Numbered from the stretch's first letter, positions 1 through 10,800 are shown. The stretch is 64,000 nucleotides of DNA from JAHDCC01 sp964551835 (GCA_964551835.1 CAZKEM010000054.1:1-64000), one strand, 5' to 3'. Notes: generated by a model not told the origin, from the sequence alone. Program-made: numbers and translations.

Positions 1-93
1 CCAGATTCACCGACCGTCGCGATTGCTTCCTCACCAGATTCACCGACCTTCGCGATTGCTTCCTCACCAGATTCACCGACCGTCGCGCTTGCT
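1..93. repeat. 33-bp tandem repeats encoding an 11-residue acidic unit
   Basis: Two complete near-identical 33-base copies (1-33, 34-66) and a partial third (from 67) lie in frame in the C-terminal tail of the minus-strand membrane protein. Each encodes GESGEEAIA(T/K)V. The array continues off the left edge, so copy number is unknown. Confidence 0.9.
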
Positions 94-3038
94 CCGCTGG
101 CGAACCAGCTCCCCGGCTGCTTGGTATCCGCGGCCGCGGGAATAGGTATCGCTCCGAACAACGTTGGTACCGATTCGAAACCGACTTTCTCGGCCTCAGC
201 TTCTGTTGACGACTCCCCTTCTGCGGGTTTTTCTGGAGGGGAAACTGGAATTGCCCAAGTTTCGGCACCTGGCGCCGCGCTTGCCAGTTGGGTCCGCCGA
301 CGACGATTGCGGTCCAGCCGGATAAGCAACCCCACCCCAGCGGCTCCAGCCACCGTGAGGAAAATAGCGAACCAGTCTATGGCATTCCGGCTATAACTCA
401 TCGATACCTTATTTGACGTCGGTATCACCGCCATGAGGTTAGGGCCAACTCGATATGGCCCCTCCGCCCCTGACACCTTCCAGTTTGGGAAATGGGACAC
501 CTTGACGAGGACGGGCTCATTCAAGTTGTCGACCTCGAAGGAGATCGAGTCTCGGCCTACCTCGATATCGGTCACCTCGACCGGATCTCGTTCGGTTGGC
601 TCCTTGACATCGAGGGTCGTACTTTCTTGCCAACTGTCGGGTCCGTCTTCGGCTGGGAGGACGTCATAGGCCTCCGGGTCGCCGTAGTATTCGATCGCTT
701 GAGAAAGCCAACCCTTTTCGAACCTGCTCAGCTCTTCAACTTCCTCGGGAATGGCAACACGATCGTCGGGTTCCTCACTTGTCGCATCATCAGCGTCAGA
801 AGTGTCACCGTTGTCTCCGGCTTCGTCGGTAGCTGCATCAAAATCTTTGACTATTACGGGGTCGAATTCTAGACCTTCGACCAACTCAGAACCCGCTACC
901 TCAAACACAACAAACGGAGCTGCTTCGGCGACTTCGGAGAGATCCTGATGTTCGCGAGCGGCCTCTATCGACTCGTCCGTCAGCGCCATGTAGTACCGGA
1001 CGCCCATTGTCTGTAGCTGCGCTACACCGACGTCTATATCAAACTCGGCGTAGGGTAATTCGCGCTGAGCTTGCGAAGGGTTTTGAGACATAGTGGTTTG
1101 ATTTAGGAAATGGAATGGAGTCGTCGCCGACGACTCAAAGAACAAACCTTCCATTGAGCCGATACAGCCGTCGGTCCAGTGCGGCAACAACATGAGTGCC
1201 ATAGGCGTTCCGTACCGGTCGAGCGACTCATCGAATTCCCACATCGCACGACCGCAGCCATCGGACCCATCTTCGCTTGTCGTTTTGCCTATTTCGTCCA
1301 TCGTGGTTATGACATGGTGATATTCAGCATATGAACCGTGACCCTCGTAACCTGCATAATTCCAGCGACTCCAGCTGGATACCTTTGTCTGCTCGGTCGA
1401 GGTGAATACTCCCCAGGAGTAGGATCCGTCGGCTTGGAGTTGACCAAGAGGAAGCGTCCGCATCGGCATGCTCAACCCCGCTAGCAGAACCGCAAACCCA
1501 ATGAACGATCCCGATATGAGGACTGGCGAGCTTGGACGGTCAAAATCCCGCGCCTTCCAACTGGCTAAAGCTCGAAGCCAACTAGCCACAGCGACAGCGG
1601 TCAGCAAGTAAATCGATAGGTAGAAAAAGGGCAGGATACGTTCGTTCCATAACGCACCTTGGGGCAAGTTTGCTACCGCTGAAAGCGACACCACTGCCGA
1701 TGCCGTGAACAACATGCCGATTCGGTCGCGAATAACAAACGACGTCACCGCGCCGACAACGGCAATCGGTATACAAACCGTCATGGGTGTGGTCAAGAGT
1801 TCCGAACCAATATCGTTTAACCTATTCCAACCCATATCGTTGAAATGACCGCCCTGGTACCAAAACGGGAGAAGCCAGAACATTGACAAGAGCGCTCCCA
1901 CAACACCGGCTGTAGTTAGCCACCAAATCCTCTGCCTGAGCTCCTCGCTTAGAACGGTCGAAGCAACCAAGAGGGTGGTAGCGATGACCACTCCGACGAC
2001 TGCGGCCATGGTTGACAAAGAATCAGCGCCTGTTCCCGCTGTGCCCCTAAATGTCGACGCGATGCCGGCGGTGTTCGGACCGACCAGAAACAACACCAGT
2101 GACACGATGGTCGCCAATGCCACCAACGGCACCCGGGAGGCTCCCTTCCCTAGAGCGACGATAAAGCCCAACATGATAACCAGGAAGAACAGAGGAATGA
2201 TATGGCATAGAGCCACCAGGGCAATGACGATTGCTGATCGAGCACGCAGCCTGCCCTCTTCCAAACCTCTAAAGACGAGACCCATCGCAAAGAACGAGAC
2301 CGTAAGACTGATTGAGTGCGAGAACTCGCCAGCCAGAGTTGACATGATATTCCCACCCAGAATCCAAAAGCTGGCATCAAACAGGAACACCGTCCCGCCC
2401 ATGGCTAGAAACAAAGGCAGAGGCTGAGGAGCCTTCGCCATGCGAGCCAAGAACCAAACCGATATGGGGAACAAGACCACCCCAGCCACGGTAATCAACT
2501 TGAAGGAAGTACCGTAGGGCAGCGAAATCAAGAGGGTGGCGACGAGCAAAGACAAGGCCACGAGATACCGACGACGAATATCGAACCTACGGCCAACGAC
2601 GTTGATAGCCGCTATCAACAAAATTGAGATCGGCACACCAACTGACGGGGTGATGCCAGCGTTCAGGGCGACGATGGCAAGAGCCGGAACGACCATATAG
2701 AAGTGGTAGGCCGGAAAGCCCGCATACCAGTCTGGAGACCACCCAGAAAGCTGAAGGTTCGGCAACAGCTCGTCTCGAAGGTATGCGGGACCCCATACGT
2801 GAGCGCCCATATCTCCGCCCGTTGGCACGGTGTCGGACAAGATCAAGGCTGGGTTCATAACAGCAAACACCAAGATCGAGCAACCGACTACCATAATCAG
2901 CGAGATAAGGCCTGGAACGCTTTCCAGTGTCATCTGACCACGCTGAGAGTGTCGGGTGACACCGAACCGGCTTCCGACCGTGTCGACGAAGCCCCAAGCC
3001 CAGTTTGTTCCCGTAGTTCTAGAATTGCCGGATGACAC
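1..3038 (-). CDS. Large polytopic membrane protein, PTPS-related/YfhO-like, C-terminus beyond left edge
   Basis: About 1,012 residues are visible and no stop is reached before the window edge. I translated this frame by hand. It begins at a GTG preceded by GGAGGAG about 8 bases upstream (residues VSSGNSRTTG...). A first membrane segment (residues about 45-65) is followed by the motif PTGGDMGAHVWGPAYLRDEL and then SPDWYAGFPAYHFYMVVPAL, typical of actinobacterial 6-pyruvoyl-tetrahydropterin-synthase-related membrane proteins with a glycosyltransferase-C-like fold. The middle is strongly hydrophobic. The C-terminal part is an extracytoplasmic domain (NQTTMSQNPSQ..., RVGPNLMAVIPTSN) followed by a last TM (WFAIFLTVAGAAGVGLLI) and an acidic tail with 11-residue repeats. 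Known for the family: probable role in cell-surface glycan or lipid-linked sugar transfer, no proven reaction. Family assignment is from memory and moderately sure; that the frame is coding is very sure. Confidence 0.85.
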   Translation of the reverse strand, partial: MSSGNSRTTGTNWAWGFVDTVGSRFGVTRHSQRGQMTLESVPGLISLIMVVGCSILVFAVMNPALILSDTVPTGGDMGAHVWGPAYLRDELLPNLQLSGWSPDWYAGFPAYHFYMVVPALAIVALNAGITPSVGVPISILLIAAINVVGRRFDIRRRYLVALSLLVATLLISLPYGTSFKLITVAGVVLFPISVWFLARMAKAPQPLPLFLAMGGTVFLFDASFWILGGNIMSTLAGEFSHSISLTVSFFAMGLVFRGLEEGRLRARSAIVIALVALCHIIPLFFLVIMLGFIVALGKGASRVPLVALATIVSLVLFLVGPNTAGIASTFRGTAGTGADSLSTMAAVVGVVIATTLLVASTVLSEELRQRIWWLTTAGVVGALLSMFWLLPFWYQGGHFNDMGWNRLNDIGSELLTTPMTVCIPIAVVGAVTSFVIRDRIGMLFTASAVVSLSAVANLPQGALWNERILPFFYLSIYLLTAVAVASWLRALASWKARDFDRPSSPVLISGSFIGFAVLLAGLSMPMRTLPLGQLQADGSYSWGVFTSTEQTKVSSWSRWNYAGYEGHGSYAEYHHVITTMDEIGKTTSEDGSDGCGRAMWEFDESLDRYGTPMALMLLPHWTDGCIGSMEGLFFESSATTPFHFLNQTTMSQNPSQAQRELPYAEFDIDVGVAQLQTMGVRYYMALTDESIEAAREHQDLSEVAEAAPFVVFEVAGSELVEGLEFDPVIVKDFDAATDEAGDNGDTSDADDATSEEPDDRVAIPEEVEELSRFEKGWLSQAIEYYGDPEAYDVLPAEDGPDSWQESTTLDVKEPTERDPVEVTDIEVGRDSISFEVDNLNEPVLVKVSHFPNWKVSGAEGPYRVGPNLMAVIPTSNKVSMSYSRNAIDWFAIFLTVAGAAGVGLLIRLDRNRRRRTQLASAAPGAETWAIPVSPPEKPAEGESSTEAEAEKVGFESVPTLFGAIPIPAAADTKQPGSWFASGASATVGESGEEAIAKVGESGEEAIATVGES

Positions 3039-3217
3039 AGGTAGCTCCTCCGCTGGATATCCAGAGCGTTCGGCGCACTCCACCATGGAGTGATTTATCC
3101 GATCTGAGTCACCATAGCGATCGAGCGATACGCCTTAGGCTCCCACTAAGAGCGTTCACCAGAAGGTAATGCAAACGACGTCATCGCCAGAGGGAGCGGA
3201 ATCGCCCTGCCTGGTAG

Positions 3218-3478
3218 CTACTTCCGCCGACCTGTTTGGTCCCCAACTTCGGAAATAGCGGTCTTACGGTCAATGGTCTCACCATCGAGTCGCCAGGACC
3301 GGATGTCACAGGTTTCACAAGATTGCATCAACAGTGTGTTGCCGTCTATTTCCAGCCGAATAACGACTAGTGCTGTTTTACATGTGCCACAAAGATCTCC
3401 ACTAACCGGGTCAGGTCGCGTCTTCTTGGCGTTCTGCTCGACATCACTTGTGGGTCTGTCCGCTTCCGAACGGGCCAT
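3218..3478 (-). CDS. Small zinc-ribbon-like protein
   Basis: An 86-residue protein with two CxxC knuckles, CGTC (residues about 30-33) and CETC (about 56-59), spaced as in a treble-clef or zinc-ribbon fold. The fragment between them is hydrophobic and likely beta-stranded. The N-terminus is charged and probably disordered. I chose the ATG giving MARSEADRPT because GGAGG sits 9 bases upstream. A longer reading starting 18 codons earlier (MASVEWACT...) has no such site. It is a lone gene, with ftsH divergent about 390 bases away. Function unknown; possibly a nucleic-acid or RNA-polymerase associated zinc protein. No enzymatic motif seen. Confidence 0.7.
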   Translation of the reverse strand: MARSEADRPTSDVEQNAKKTRPDPVSGDLCGTCKTALVVIRLEIDGNTLLMQSCETCDIRSWRLDGETIDRKTAISEVGDQTGRRK

Positions 3479-3867
3479 CTTCGTTTTCCTCCGCATTGGC
3501 TTGCTAGTACAGGCCCATTCGACTGACGCCATAGGAAAATTAAGAGTATTGTGACCATTTAGGGCAAGCGACCTACAACCCTCGGGCGAGCTCCGACACG
3601 TTATACTGGCTGGGAACGAAACGTCGCTTACTCAGTCAACAACAGACGGCTCCGTCCGACATGTAAAGAGATCGAACTATGCGCCGGGCCCCAACACAGA
3701 GCTCGAACACACTCTCTTCTCAACCGAATAGGATAGCCCCCATCTGGGTTAGCACAGAATTGACCCGACCACGATCCATACCCATAAACCATTGTCAAGG
3801 CCAGAAGGTTGCCGGGCCAAGCACCCCCGACCTCGCCATTGGCACCAACGTCATCTAGGCTATTTCT
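3479..3867. other. Intergenic region between divergent zinc-ribbon gene and ftsH
   Basis: 389 bases without a convincing gene. It contains the upstream region of both divergent genes, a candidate ftsH promoter (see 3760-3788) and the GGAGG site of the small minus-strand gene. I saw no tRNA-like or structured RNA and no strong inverted repeat. Confidence 0.7.
3760..3788 (+). promoter_or_regulatory. Candidate sigma70-type promoter of ftsH
   Basis: TTGACC (3760-3765) is separated by 17 bases from CATAAA (3783-3788). The -35 matches consensus at 5 of 6 and the -10 at 4 of 6. This would give a leader of about 70 nt before the ftsH ATG at 3868. Prediction by eye only. Confidence 0.4.
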
Positions 3868-5796
3868 ATGAACCCGCAAGACCAAAGCCCACAACCAAAG
3901 AATCAAGGCAAAAGCCCAAAGGTTCCTGGCAAACCCGATGGCCGGTTCCCCAAGTGGGCCATGTGGGCGGTACTAGGCGTATTGTTCGCACTGTTTATCG
4001 CCGCTTCATCGCAACAAAACAACACCGAATCGGTCCCCTACTCAGAGTTTCGACAACAGCTCGAAGACGGCAAAATCAAGGCTATCGAGTTCGATAACTC
4101 CTCGTACCACATCGATGTAACGCCAAAAGAGGGCTCGAAATTCAGGACAACCGGGTTCGCCGAATTTAGCGACGACGACCTCCAATTGCTAAGCGACCAG
4201 GACGTAGAAGTCGAGCCAGTTACGGCTACACAAAGTTGGATCTCGAGCCTTCTGCCGTTCTTGATCTTCCCGATTGTCCTACTTGGAGCCTTCTGGTTCA
4301 TTTCCCGACGCCAGCAATCCCAAATGGGTGGCATTATGTCGATTGGCCGAAGCAAGGCCAAGACGTACTCTTCTGAACGTCCAGGCACAAGCTTTGAAGA
4401 CGTCGCCGGCTACGACAACGTCAAGAAAGAGATCACCGAAGTTGTTGATTTCCTAAAGAATCCTGAGAAATTCTCGGACATTGGAGCTCGCATACCCAAA
4501 GGCGTTCTCCTGGTAGGCCCCCCAGGTACAGGCAAGACTCTCATAGCCCGGGCGGTAGCAGGCGAAGCAGGTGTCCCGTTTCTTTCGGTCACCGGCTCCG
4601 ACTTCATGGAGATGTTCGTAGGTGTAGGTGCTAGCCGGGTACGAGATCTGTTTAACGAGGCCCGCAAAATGGGACGGGCCATCATCTTCGTTGACGAGAT
4701 TGATTCGATAGGACGTAAGCGTGGCGCCGGCATGGGCGGCGGACACGACGAACGTGAACAGACCCTCAATCAAATGCTCTCAGAAATGGATGGCTTCGAA
4801 GCTACCGAAGGCATCGTCATGATGGCGGCCACAAACCGACCTGACATCCTCGATCCAGCGCTTCTGCGCCCAGGCCGATTCGACCGCCAGGTCGTAGTTC
4901 CGCTTCCGGAGTTAGAAGACCGCAAAAAGATCCTGAAGATCCACATGGCCCACAAGCGAATCGGTGAAGACGTCGAACTGTCGGTTATCGCTAGAGGCAC
5001 ACCTGGCATGAGCGGTGCAGACTTAGCCAACCTGGTAAATGAAGCGGCCCTTTATGCTGTCCGTAGCGGCGAAAGCCAAATCTATGCCCGTCACTTCGAC
5101 GCTGCCCGCGATCGGGTCATTATGGGCGTCAAACGAGACTCGCTAGTCATGAACGAAAAAGAACGTGAGATGACGGCGTACCACGAGGCTGGCCACGCCC
5201 TCTGTGCGGTCCTATTACCCGACTACGATCCGCTCCACAAGGTCACGATTATTCCTACTGGAATGGCGCTGGGTGTGACAATGACACTACCAGAAGAGGA
5301 TCGCCACGCCCTTCGGCGTTCACACGCTCAGGACAGGCTGGTGATGATGCTCGGCGGACGCAATGCAGAAGACATCGTGTTTGGTGTCGCATCGTCTGGC
5401 GCCGGAGACGACCTTCAGAAAGCAACTTCGCTCGCTCGCCGTATGGTCAGCGAATGGGGTATGTCAGAAAAAATCGGGCCAATGGCCTTCGGCGCGGGCG
5501 GACCTGTGTTTCTAGGCGATGACATGATGCAATCAAAAGAATACTCAGAGCACATGGCCCGAACTATCGATGAAGAAACACAGAGTGTTCTGATGGAACA
5601 AGAAACTCGTTGCCGTGAGCTTCTAACCACAAATCGGAATGCTCTAAACCTCGTCGCCCGAGGACTCCTCGAACACGAAACCCTTAGCGGCGAAGAGGTC
5701 AACCGGCTTATCGAAGTCGCCAATTCGGCCCCTCTACCCGACCAACAGGACCCCATCGAGACGCCGCACTCGCCGGAACAAATCCTCGACAACTAA
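3868..5796 (+). CDS. ftsH: ATP-dependent zinc metalloprotease FtsH
   Basis: Membrane-anchored AAA+ protease that extracts and degrades membrane and some soluble proteins. 642 residues, normal family length. TM1 is at about residues 31-48 and TM2 at about 124-145, with the periplasmic/extracytoplasmic domain between them. Walker A GPPGTGKT is at 217-224, Walker B IIFVDEID at 272-279, and the second region of homology is AATNRPDILDPALLRPGRFD. The zinc-binding HEAGH is at 439-443. The N-terminus (residues 1-30) is a Pro/Lys/Gln-rich cytoplasmic tail. The C-terminus ends in a short Pro-rich segment. Transcribed alone; the next gene is convergent. In many actinobacteria ftsH is followed by folE/folP, which is not the case here. 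Confidence 0.98.
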   Translation: MNPQDQSPQPKNQGKSPKVPGKPDGRFPKWAMWAVLGVLFALFIAASSQQNNTESVPYSEFRQQLEDGKIKAIEFDNSSYHIDVTPKEGSKFRTTGFAEFSDDDLQLLSDQDVEVEPVTATQSWISSLLPFLIFPIVLLGAFWFISRRQQSQMGGIMSIGRSKAKTYSSERPGTSFEDVAGYDNVKKEITEVVDFLKNPEKFSDIGARIPKGVLLVGPPGTGKTLIARAVAGEAGVPFLSVTGSDFMEMFVGVGASRVRDLFNEARKMGRAIIFVDEIDSIGRKRGAGMGGGHDEREQTLNQMLSEMDGFEATEGIVMMAATNRPDILDPALLRPGRFDRQVVVPLPELEDRKKILKIHMAHKRIGEDVELSVIARGTPGMSGADLANLVNEAALYAVRSGESQIYARHFDAARDRVIMGVKRDSLVMNEKEREMTAYHEAGHALCAVLLPDYDPLHKVTIIPTGMALGVTMTLPEEDRHALRRSHAQDRLVMMLGGRNAEDIVFGVASSGAGDDLQKATSLARRMVSEWGMSEKIGPMAFGAGGPVFLGDDMMQSKEYSEHMARTIDEETQSVLMEQETRCRELLTTNRNALNLVARGLLEHETLSGEEVNRLIEVANSAPLPDQQDPIETPHSPEQILDN

Positions 5797-5825
5797 GTCT
5801 GTTCCTAAGACAGTTACAAATAGCT

Positions 5826-6254
5826 TTAGATGGCGCCCGTAGCGGGACGGGCCCTAGCTATCGATTCGGCTACGTCGATGTTGCGGAGAAACCCGAAGAA
5901 TGCCTGGACGACCACACCTTCAGCATCGACGATAAGGGTCGTTGGAACACCGTCAATCTTGTATCGCTTATGGAGTTGCGGGTTATCTTGAACATCTATC
6001 CGTTGGGCTGCCACATCACGTTCACGATGTGAGCTGACGATCTCCCAAACTTCTGGACAGGTATCACATGTCGTCGACGCAAATACTACGAGAGTCACCG
6101 TTGCGGTAGGTTGGTCGAAATCCTGAAGATCCAACTGGGCTGGGGCCTTATAGCTCGGGGCCGATGGCGGGTCAGGGCGTCGACGTTGCAGGTACATGGC
6201 CAGTCCAATTGCGACGCCGGTTAGGATTAGAAACAGGAAAATGCGGGCTAGCAC
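5826..6254 (-). CDS. Membrane-anchored thioredoxin-fold protein
   Basis: 142 residues: N-terminal TM (about 3-20, LFLILTGVAIGLAMYL), a basic stop (RRRP), then a thioredoxin fold. The active-site pair is CDTC (about residues 63-66) in the context FASTTCDTCPEVW, followed by a DVQDNPQL strand and the cis-proline loop GVPTTLIVD. It probably acts outside the membrane in thiol-disulfide exchange or cytochrome/lipoprotein maturation. The start is GTG with AGAGG upstream. It lies 16 bases after the DUF5719 gene on the same strand, so it is probably the last gene of the GT2-DUF5719-thioredoxin operon. Partner unknown. Confidence 0.85.
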   Translation of the reverse strand: MLARIFLFLILTGVAIGLAMYLQRRRPDPPSAPSYKAPAQLDLQDFDQPTATVTLVVFASTTCDTCPEVWEIVSSHRERDVAAQRIDVQDNPQLHKRYKIDGVPTTLIVDAEGVVVQAFFGFLRNIDVAESIARARPATGAI

Positions 6255-6270
6255 ACGGTGACCTCTGGAA

Positions 6271-7896
6271 CTAAATGGTTGGAATTGCCGGAACGAAATC
6301 TAAAACCCCGTTCTCATCGACTATTTGGAATTCGACTGCTATATCGACTGGTTCCCCTCCGACGTCACCCTCTCCGGAGTCCAGCTTGATCGAAGTAACC
6401 GTTACCGTGCCGTTTGGCGAAATTTCGGCGACCTCAGGGTTGATAGAAACATCGATTACCGCTCTGCCTCTGGCTGGGACCGACTCTAAGATCGGCTCCG
6501 CCAGCAGTTGCCCCTCGGCCTGAATTTCGATCGTCAACGATGCAGCTTCAGCCGATGTGACCACAAGTTGTGCACCGACGACGTCGGCCCAGGGCACGAC
6601 CCAACGCTGAGCCACAACCTCGATACCGCGTGAGGTGGCTAATCCATCGCTCGCGGTCGGCTGCGTGTACTGCCTGTCGTCAACTGGGGGTGGTTGCTCC
6701 TCTTCACCTTCTTCACCTTCTTCGTCTTCATCCTCACCGTCGGCATCCTCATCCTCACCGTCGGCATCCTCATCAGGTTCTGGTTCCGGCTCGATCGGAT
6801 TGTATTCTTTGCCCAGATGCCAGCGTTCGGCGACGACGGGAACGTCTGACGAACTGACTGTCGCGCCAAGTTCATACGGCAGGATGACCCCAAACCCAGC
6901 CACCTCATCACGCAAATTGATCACTTCAAATCGTCCAGGCGGCAGCTCGCGCTCGATCGCCGTAAAGCTGTAGGTGGATCGATCCTCAGGGTCTACCGGC
7001 CAGAAACCTACTTCAACCGTGGTGCTCTGCTCCTCCGAAGGGTTCCAAACAACCATTTGGTCGCTTCCCGCTGGGTGAACGCGCCCTGCAGGAAATATCC
7101 AACTATTAGCGGCTTTAGGCACCCCAAGTTGAAGAGCAGCCCCGGTTGGGCCCGAGGACCCATCGAGCGTCTGGAGCCGTTCAGCTACGACTTGTCCTCG
7201 TCTCGTGGTCACTTCCATAGTGAGGTTCTCTTCAGGGGTAACAAACTCGCCGATGTCCAGCCTCACAGCAGAGTTCGGCATCAAGGCTTGGCCCTGTAAA
7301 TCGTCACGCTGAAGAGCTAACGGACGGCCAGCGACCCGGAGTTCGACGTCAAATACCGCGCTGTCCTGAAACGGGTTGATTACTGTCAGGTAGAGCTTCG
7401 CATCTCCGGTCGTTCTGCCGTTAGCGAAGTACCAGGTATCTGAAACCTGTGATGAACAAGCCCCTTGTGCTGTACCTTCGGCGGTTTCGACTGTATGACC
7501 AACGACGCCTTCGCCACCGATGATTTCAACGACGGCGCCAGCCGCCTCGGAATCGGAGAGCTCGTCAAGACGTTTGGTCTCCGACCCAAATGGCGCAAGA
7601 GACAACCGCAGCGTCGGCACCGGACCTTCGGCGGTCAGCACAGAGATGTTTGCTGTGGCTGGCGAATCAGAAAGATTGACGATCACAATTTCGTGGTCGG
7701 CAGGCCCGTCAGCGTTGCTAGAACCTGTGGCGCAGAACCACGAACCGTTCAGTCGTGGTTCGACGGACAACGACGGATTCACTTCGACGGACGCCGCAAC
7801 CTGCGCTTCGGCCAGATCGATCGGGTTTATTCGGTCGAAGGCAACGGCTCCAACCGCTAACAGTACAACCAGGCCAATAGACAACCATCGGGTCAT
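6271..7896 (-). CDS. Secreted/membrane-anchored DUF5719-like protein
   Basis: 541 residues with a single N-terminal hydrophobic helix (about 4-20) as signal or anchor. The rest is beta-rich and extracytoplasmic, with repeated blocks of the type WYFANGRTTGDAKLYLTVINPF and WIFPAGRVHPAGSDQMVVWNPS, typical of DUF5719. A strongly acidic linker (about residues 366-410, EPEPEPDEDADGEDED and similar) interrupts the domain between two beta blocks. The ATG overlaps the stop of the upstream GT2 gene by 4 bases, so the two are translationally coupled. DUF5719 genes commonly follow such GT2 genes in actinobacteria, suggesting a joint role in surface-glycan assembly. Biochemical function unknown. Confidence 0.85.
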   Translation of the reverse strand: MTRWLSIGLVVLLAVGAVAFDRINPIDLAEAQVAASVEVNPSLSVEPRLNGSWFCATGSSNADGPADHEIVIVNLSDSPATANISVLTAEGPVPTLRLSLAPFGSETKRLDELSDSEAAGAVVEIIGGEGVVGHTVETAEGTAQGACSSQVSDTWYFANGRTTGDAKLYLTVINPFQDSAVFDVELRVAGRPLALQRDDLQGQALMPNSAVRLDIGEFVTPEENLTMEVTTRRGQVVAERLQTLDGSSGPTGAALQLGVPKAANSWIFPAGRVHPAGSDQMVVWNPSEEQSTTVEVGFWPVDPEDRSTYSFTAIERELPPGRFEVINLRDEVAGFGVILPYELGATVSSSDVPVVAERWHLGKEYNPIEPEPEPDEDADGEDEDADGEDEDEEGEEGEEEQPPPVDDRQYTQPTASDGLATSRGIEVVAQRWVVPWADVVGAQLVVTSAEAASLTIEIQAEGQLLAEPILESVPARGRAVIDVSINPEVAEISPNGTVTVTSIKLDSGEGDVGGEPVDIAVEFQIVDENGVLDFVPAIPTI

Positions 7897-10800
7897 AGGG
7901 TGACTTCTTCCTTACGTGTCTGGGCCAGAACTATACCTACAGCGACAATCAGAACCTGACCAAATATGCCGAGCCTACGCTTCCATTTAGATCCATATTG
8001 GAGCTCGACCAACCCCGCTTCACCAGCCGGGATAATCGCCATATCGTCAAATCCAGAAAACACTTCGTCACGCGCTCCTGAAACCACCAGGTCGGAGCTG
8101 GGTATAGCCACCAACACCGGAGTATCTTCCGGGACATCGACAATCCAGCGTCCCGGCTGCGGGTTAACGGCAACCACTGGAGTACCGCCCAAGTCGACCC
8201 CGAGTTGCTGGCTCGGGGTTCGAGAACTCACAGCTTCAGAAGAATTCATCGCGACTGCGATCCCACTCGACGCCGTGTTTTCGAACACACCTAGCTCAGC
8301 AAATCCACCAATCCGCTTGAGGTCCAGTTGACGGCTAAAAACGACACTGGCATTGCCCCCAGGCGAAAGACGAAGACCTTCGTACGGGGCTGGTGCTAGC
8401 TGCTCGATGACAACAATTAGATCGACCCCGTACGGCGCAAGCAGGTGGCCGACGTTTGACACCTGGCCTGCGACCGCCAGATCGAGCTGCGCAGCGACTC
8501 CAGCTTCAGAACCGACCGCCTTTGGAGACCAGCGACCGCGCACATCAGGCATTCCGCCGTCGGTCATCGCAAAGTTGACTCCAGAATCAGATCGAGTACC
8601 GTCGAGCGGCAACACAGCCGGGTCCCCGATCCAGAGTATTCGGCTGGTCGCTTCGCTACGTTGATTTAGTAGTTCAGTAAACGATCGATAGCCCTGTTCA
8701 GGCATGTCCCAGTCTCCATCAAGCGATGAGCGAAGCCCGGTAATCGTTACTGCCATGGCCAAGGCGATCGTTCCCAAGACCGTAGCTAATCGTGTCCCCC
8801 TGCTCAAATCGAGTTCCGTCTCTTCAAACCATCGAATTCCGACCGCTGCCGACAAGGCCAAGCCAACCGCTCCCAAAGCCAAGATCGTTTCAGGCGCTGG
8901 CAAAGAAAACGGGACCCACCCACGCCTTGCAGCCCAGACCAATAAGAATGCCAGGATGGCCAGCCACATACATCGAACGACCAACGGCCGGTACTGTCTC
9001 ATGGCGACCACCATGCCCCAAAGCCCAGCAACAAAAAAACTGACCGCGAGGATGCTCGGCGAGATCGAACCCGGAGCGAATCGAACCAGGTCAGCGAACG
9101 AGTCGAAGAAGCTCTCAGCCGAGCCGGGCCCAGTTAACCAATCCCAGGAAAATTCCTGAATAACGTCGAACGTCCATGGGGCATGTAGCACTGCTGGAAC
9201 GACGAAACTTGCGCCACCCGCCGCTACTAGGTAGGGCACCTGCCGAAATTGTTGTAGTAGTAAGGCCGACGCAACTAAGAAGATACAAAGCGTCAACGCA
9301 ACCGGTATGACCGTTGGGGCGAACGAGGTGACAAAGGCAACCAAAAGGCCGAACCTGATAATCCGCAGCTGGACAGACCGGTCGACTACCCACTCTTTAG
9401 CCAGCGAACTGTCATCTCGTTCGGCCGGAACAAACGGGTAAACGTCGAGCAACCGCAATGCTGAGCCGAGTAAAAACGGTGCCGAGGCCCAGACGACCAG
9501 CGAGTCCCATCCACCAGAAGCAAAGACCGACGGGACCAATGGGTTTAGGCCGTAGACCGCCGCCGCCACGGCGGCAGCACGAGGACTACCTAACGGGCGG
9601 GCGAGCCTATATGCACCTATGGTGCCAACAAATAGCGGGCCGACGGCCAAGAGGGAATCAAAAAGGCCGGTCGACCAAAAGAAGGGCAAACGAGCAAGAC
9701 CGAGCAGGAGAAGCCCAGTTGGCGGGTTGCCAGGGCCACCCGTTCCAGTCGTTCGCCAACCGCCGACCCATTCCCGCAGCATAGTGGACGTACCGGGTAA
9801 CGCCGGAAAGGTTCCGACCGCGTCTACGCCCTGAGCCAGCAGCTGTCGAGACCCGAGGATAAGAATCGCCAACAAACTAGTCAAGACAATTGCAGCATCT
9901 CGAAGACTACCGGCATCTTCACCGGCGAAAGACGACCGGACCGAACCGACTAACCCACTAAAGCGGTCCTGTCCTGCGTTGAATTGACCCCGAGAGAAAT
10001 CGTTAATTCTGGCTGAACCGCCGACTTGAAGCGACCGAATATCTGCGTCAGAGGCATTACGGACACCCATCAGATCGCGTCGACGCTGCCGGATATCTCC
10101 CAAGCGAGCAAAGTTCCAGGCAATGGTGCCAAACGCTGCCTTCGCTTGACGTCGACGACCGAGCAACAGGTTGTAAATCGCCTCTAAGACAATAAGGAAA
10201 ATTGTTGCCGGTACGATGGTGAATTGCGCTTTTCGAGAAGCGGTAATCATCACTGTTCTCAGACGATGTTGAGTGGCGAAACGACGGCGCTCGGCTAGAG
10301 GAAACCGCGTTGACATCGATTCGAGATGACGGGCCGACGCGCTCGGAACGATAAGGACCCGAGCCCCGGCCAAATGAGCACGCCAGCATAGATCAAGATC
10401 TTCACCGATGACGGAGATACCACGATCGAACCCATTGAGCTCTTCAAAGAGGTCGGCTCGAACGAGTTGGACACCACCGGGAATGACAAAAATATCTCTG
10501 ACCGCGTCGTACTGATCTTGGTCATATTCGCCACGTTCGACCGGTTCGACTGCAACACCGAACCGATCGGAACTCATCCCGACCTGAAGAAGACGGTCTG
10601 GATTGTCCCATTGAACCAACTTCGGCCCAGCTATGCCAGCGTTGCGGCGGTACAGCTCCCCCATCAAGGTAGTTACACACTCGGGATCCAAAGCTACGTC
10701 GTCATGACAAAAAAGTAGGAAGGGCGAGCCAGAGACGAGTTCCATCGCCTGGTTCGCAGCGATGCTCCAGCCAGGGGTTCCAGCGAGGCGGTGAATATAG

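Noticed and set aside
1..93. Short tandem repeat as a possible CRISPR array
   Set aside because: The 33-base units are directly adjacent with no spacers and translate in frame as a protein repeat.
1975..2427. Plus-strand open frame of 150 codons
   Set aside because: It is the antisense of the large membrane protein translated by hand in this region; no domain or start signal.
5797..5825. Hairpin after ftsH
   Set aside because: Stem of only 4-5 bp (CTGT/ACAG), too weak to call a terminator.
6275..6973. Plus-strand open frames with Ser/Pro/Arg repeats
   Set aside because: Antisense of the acidic linker of the DUF5719-like protein.
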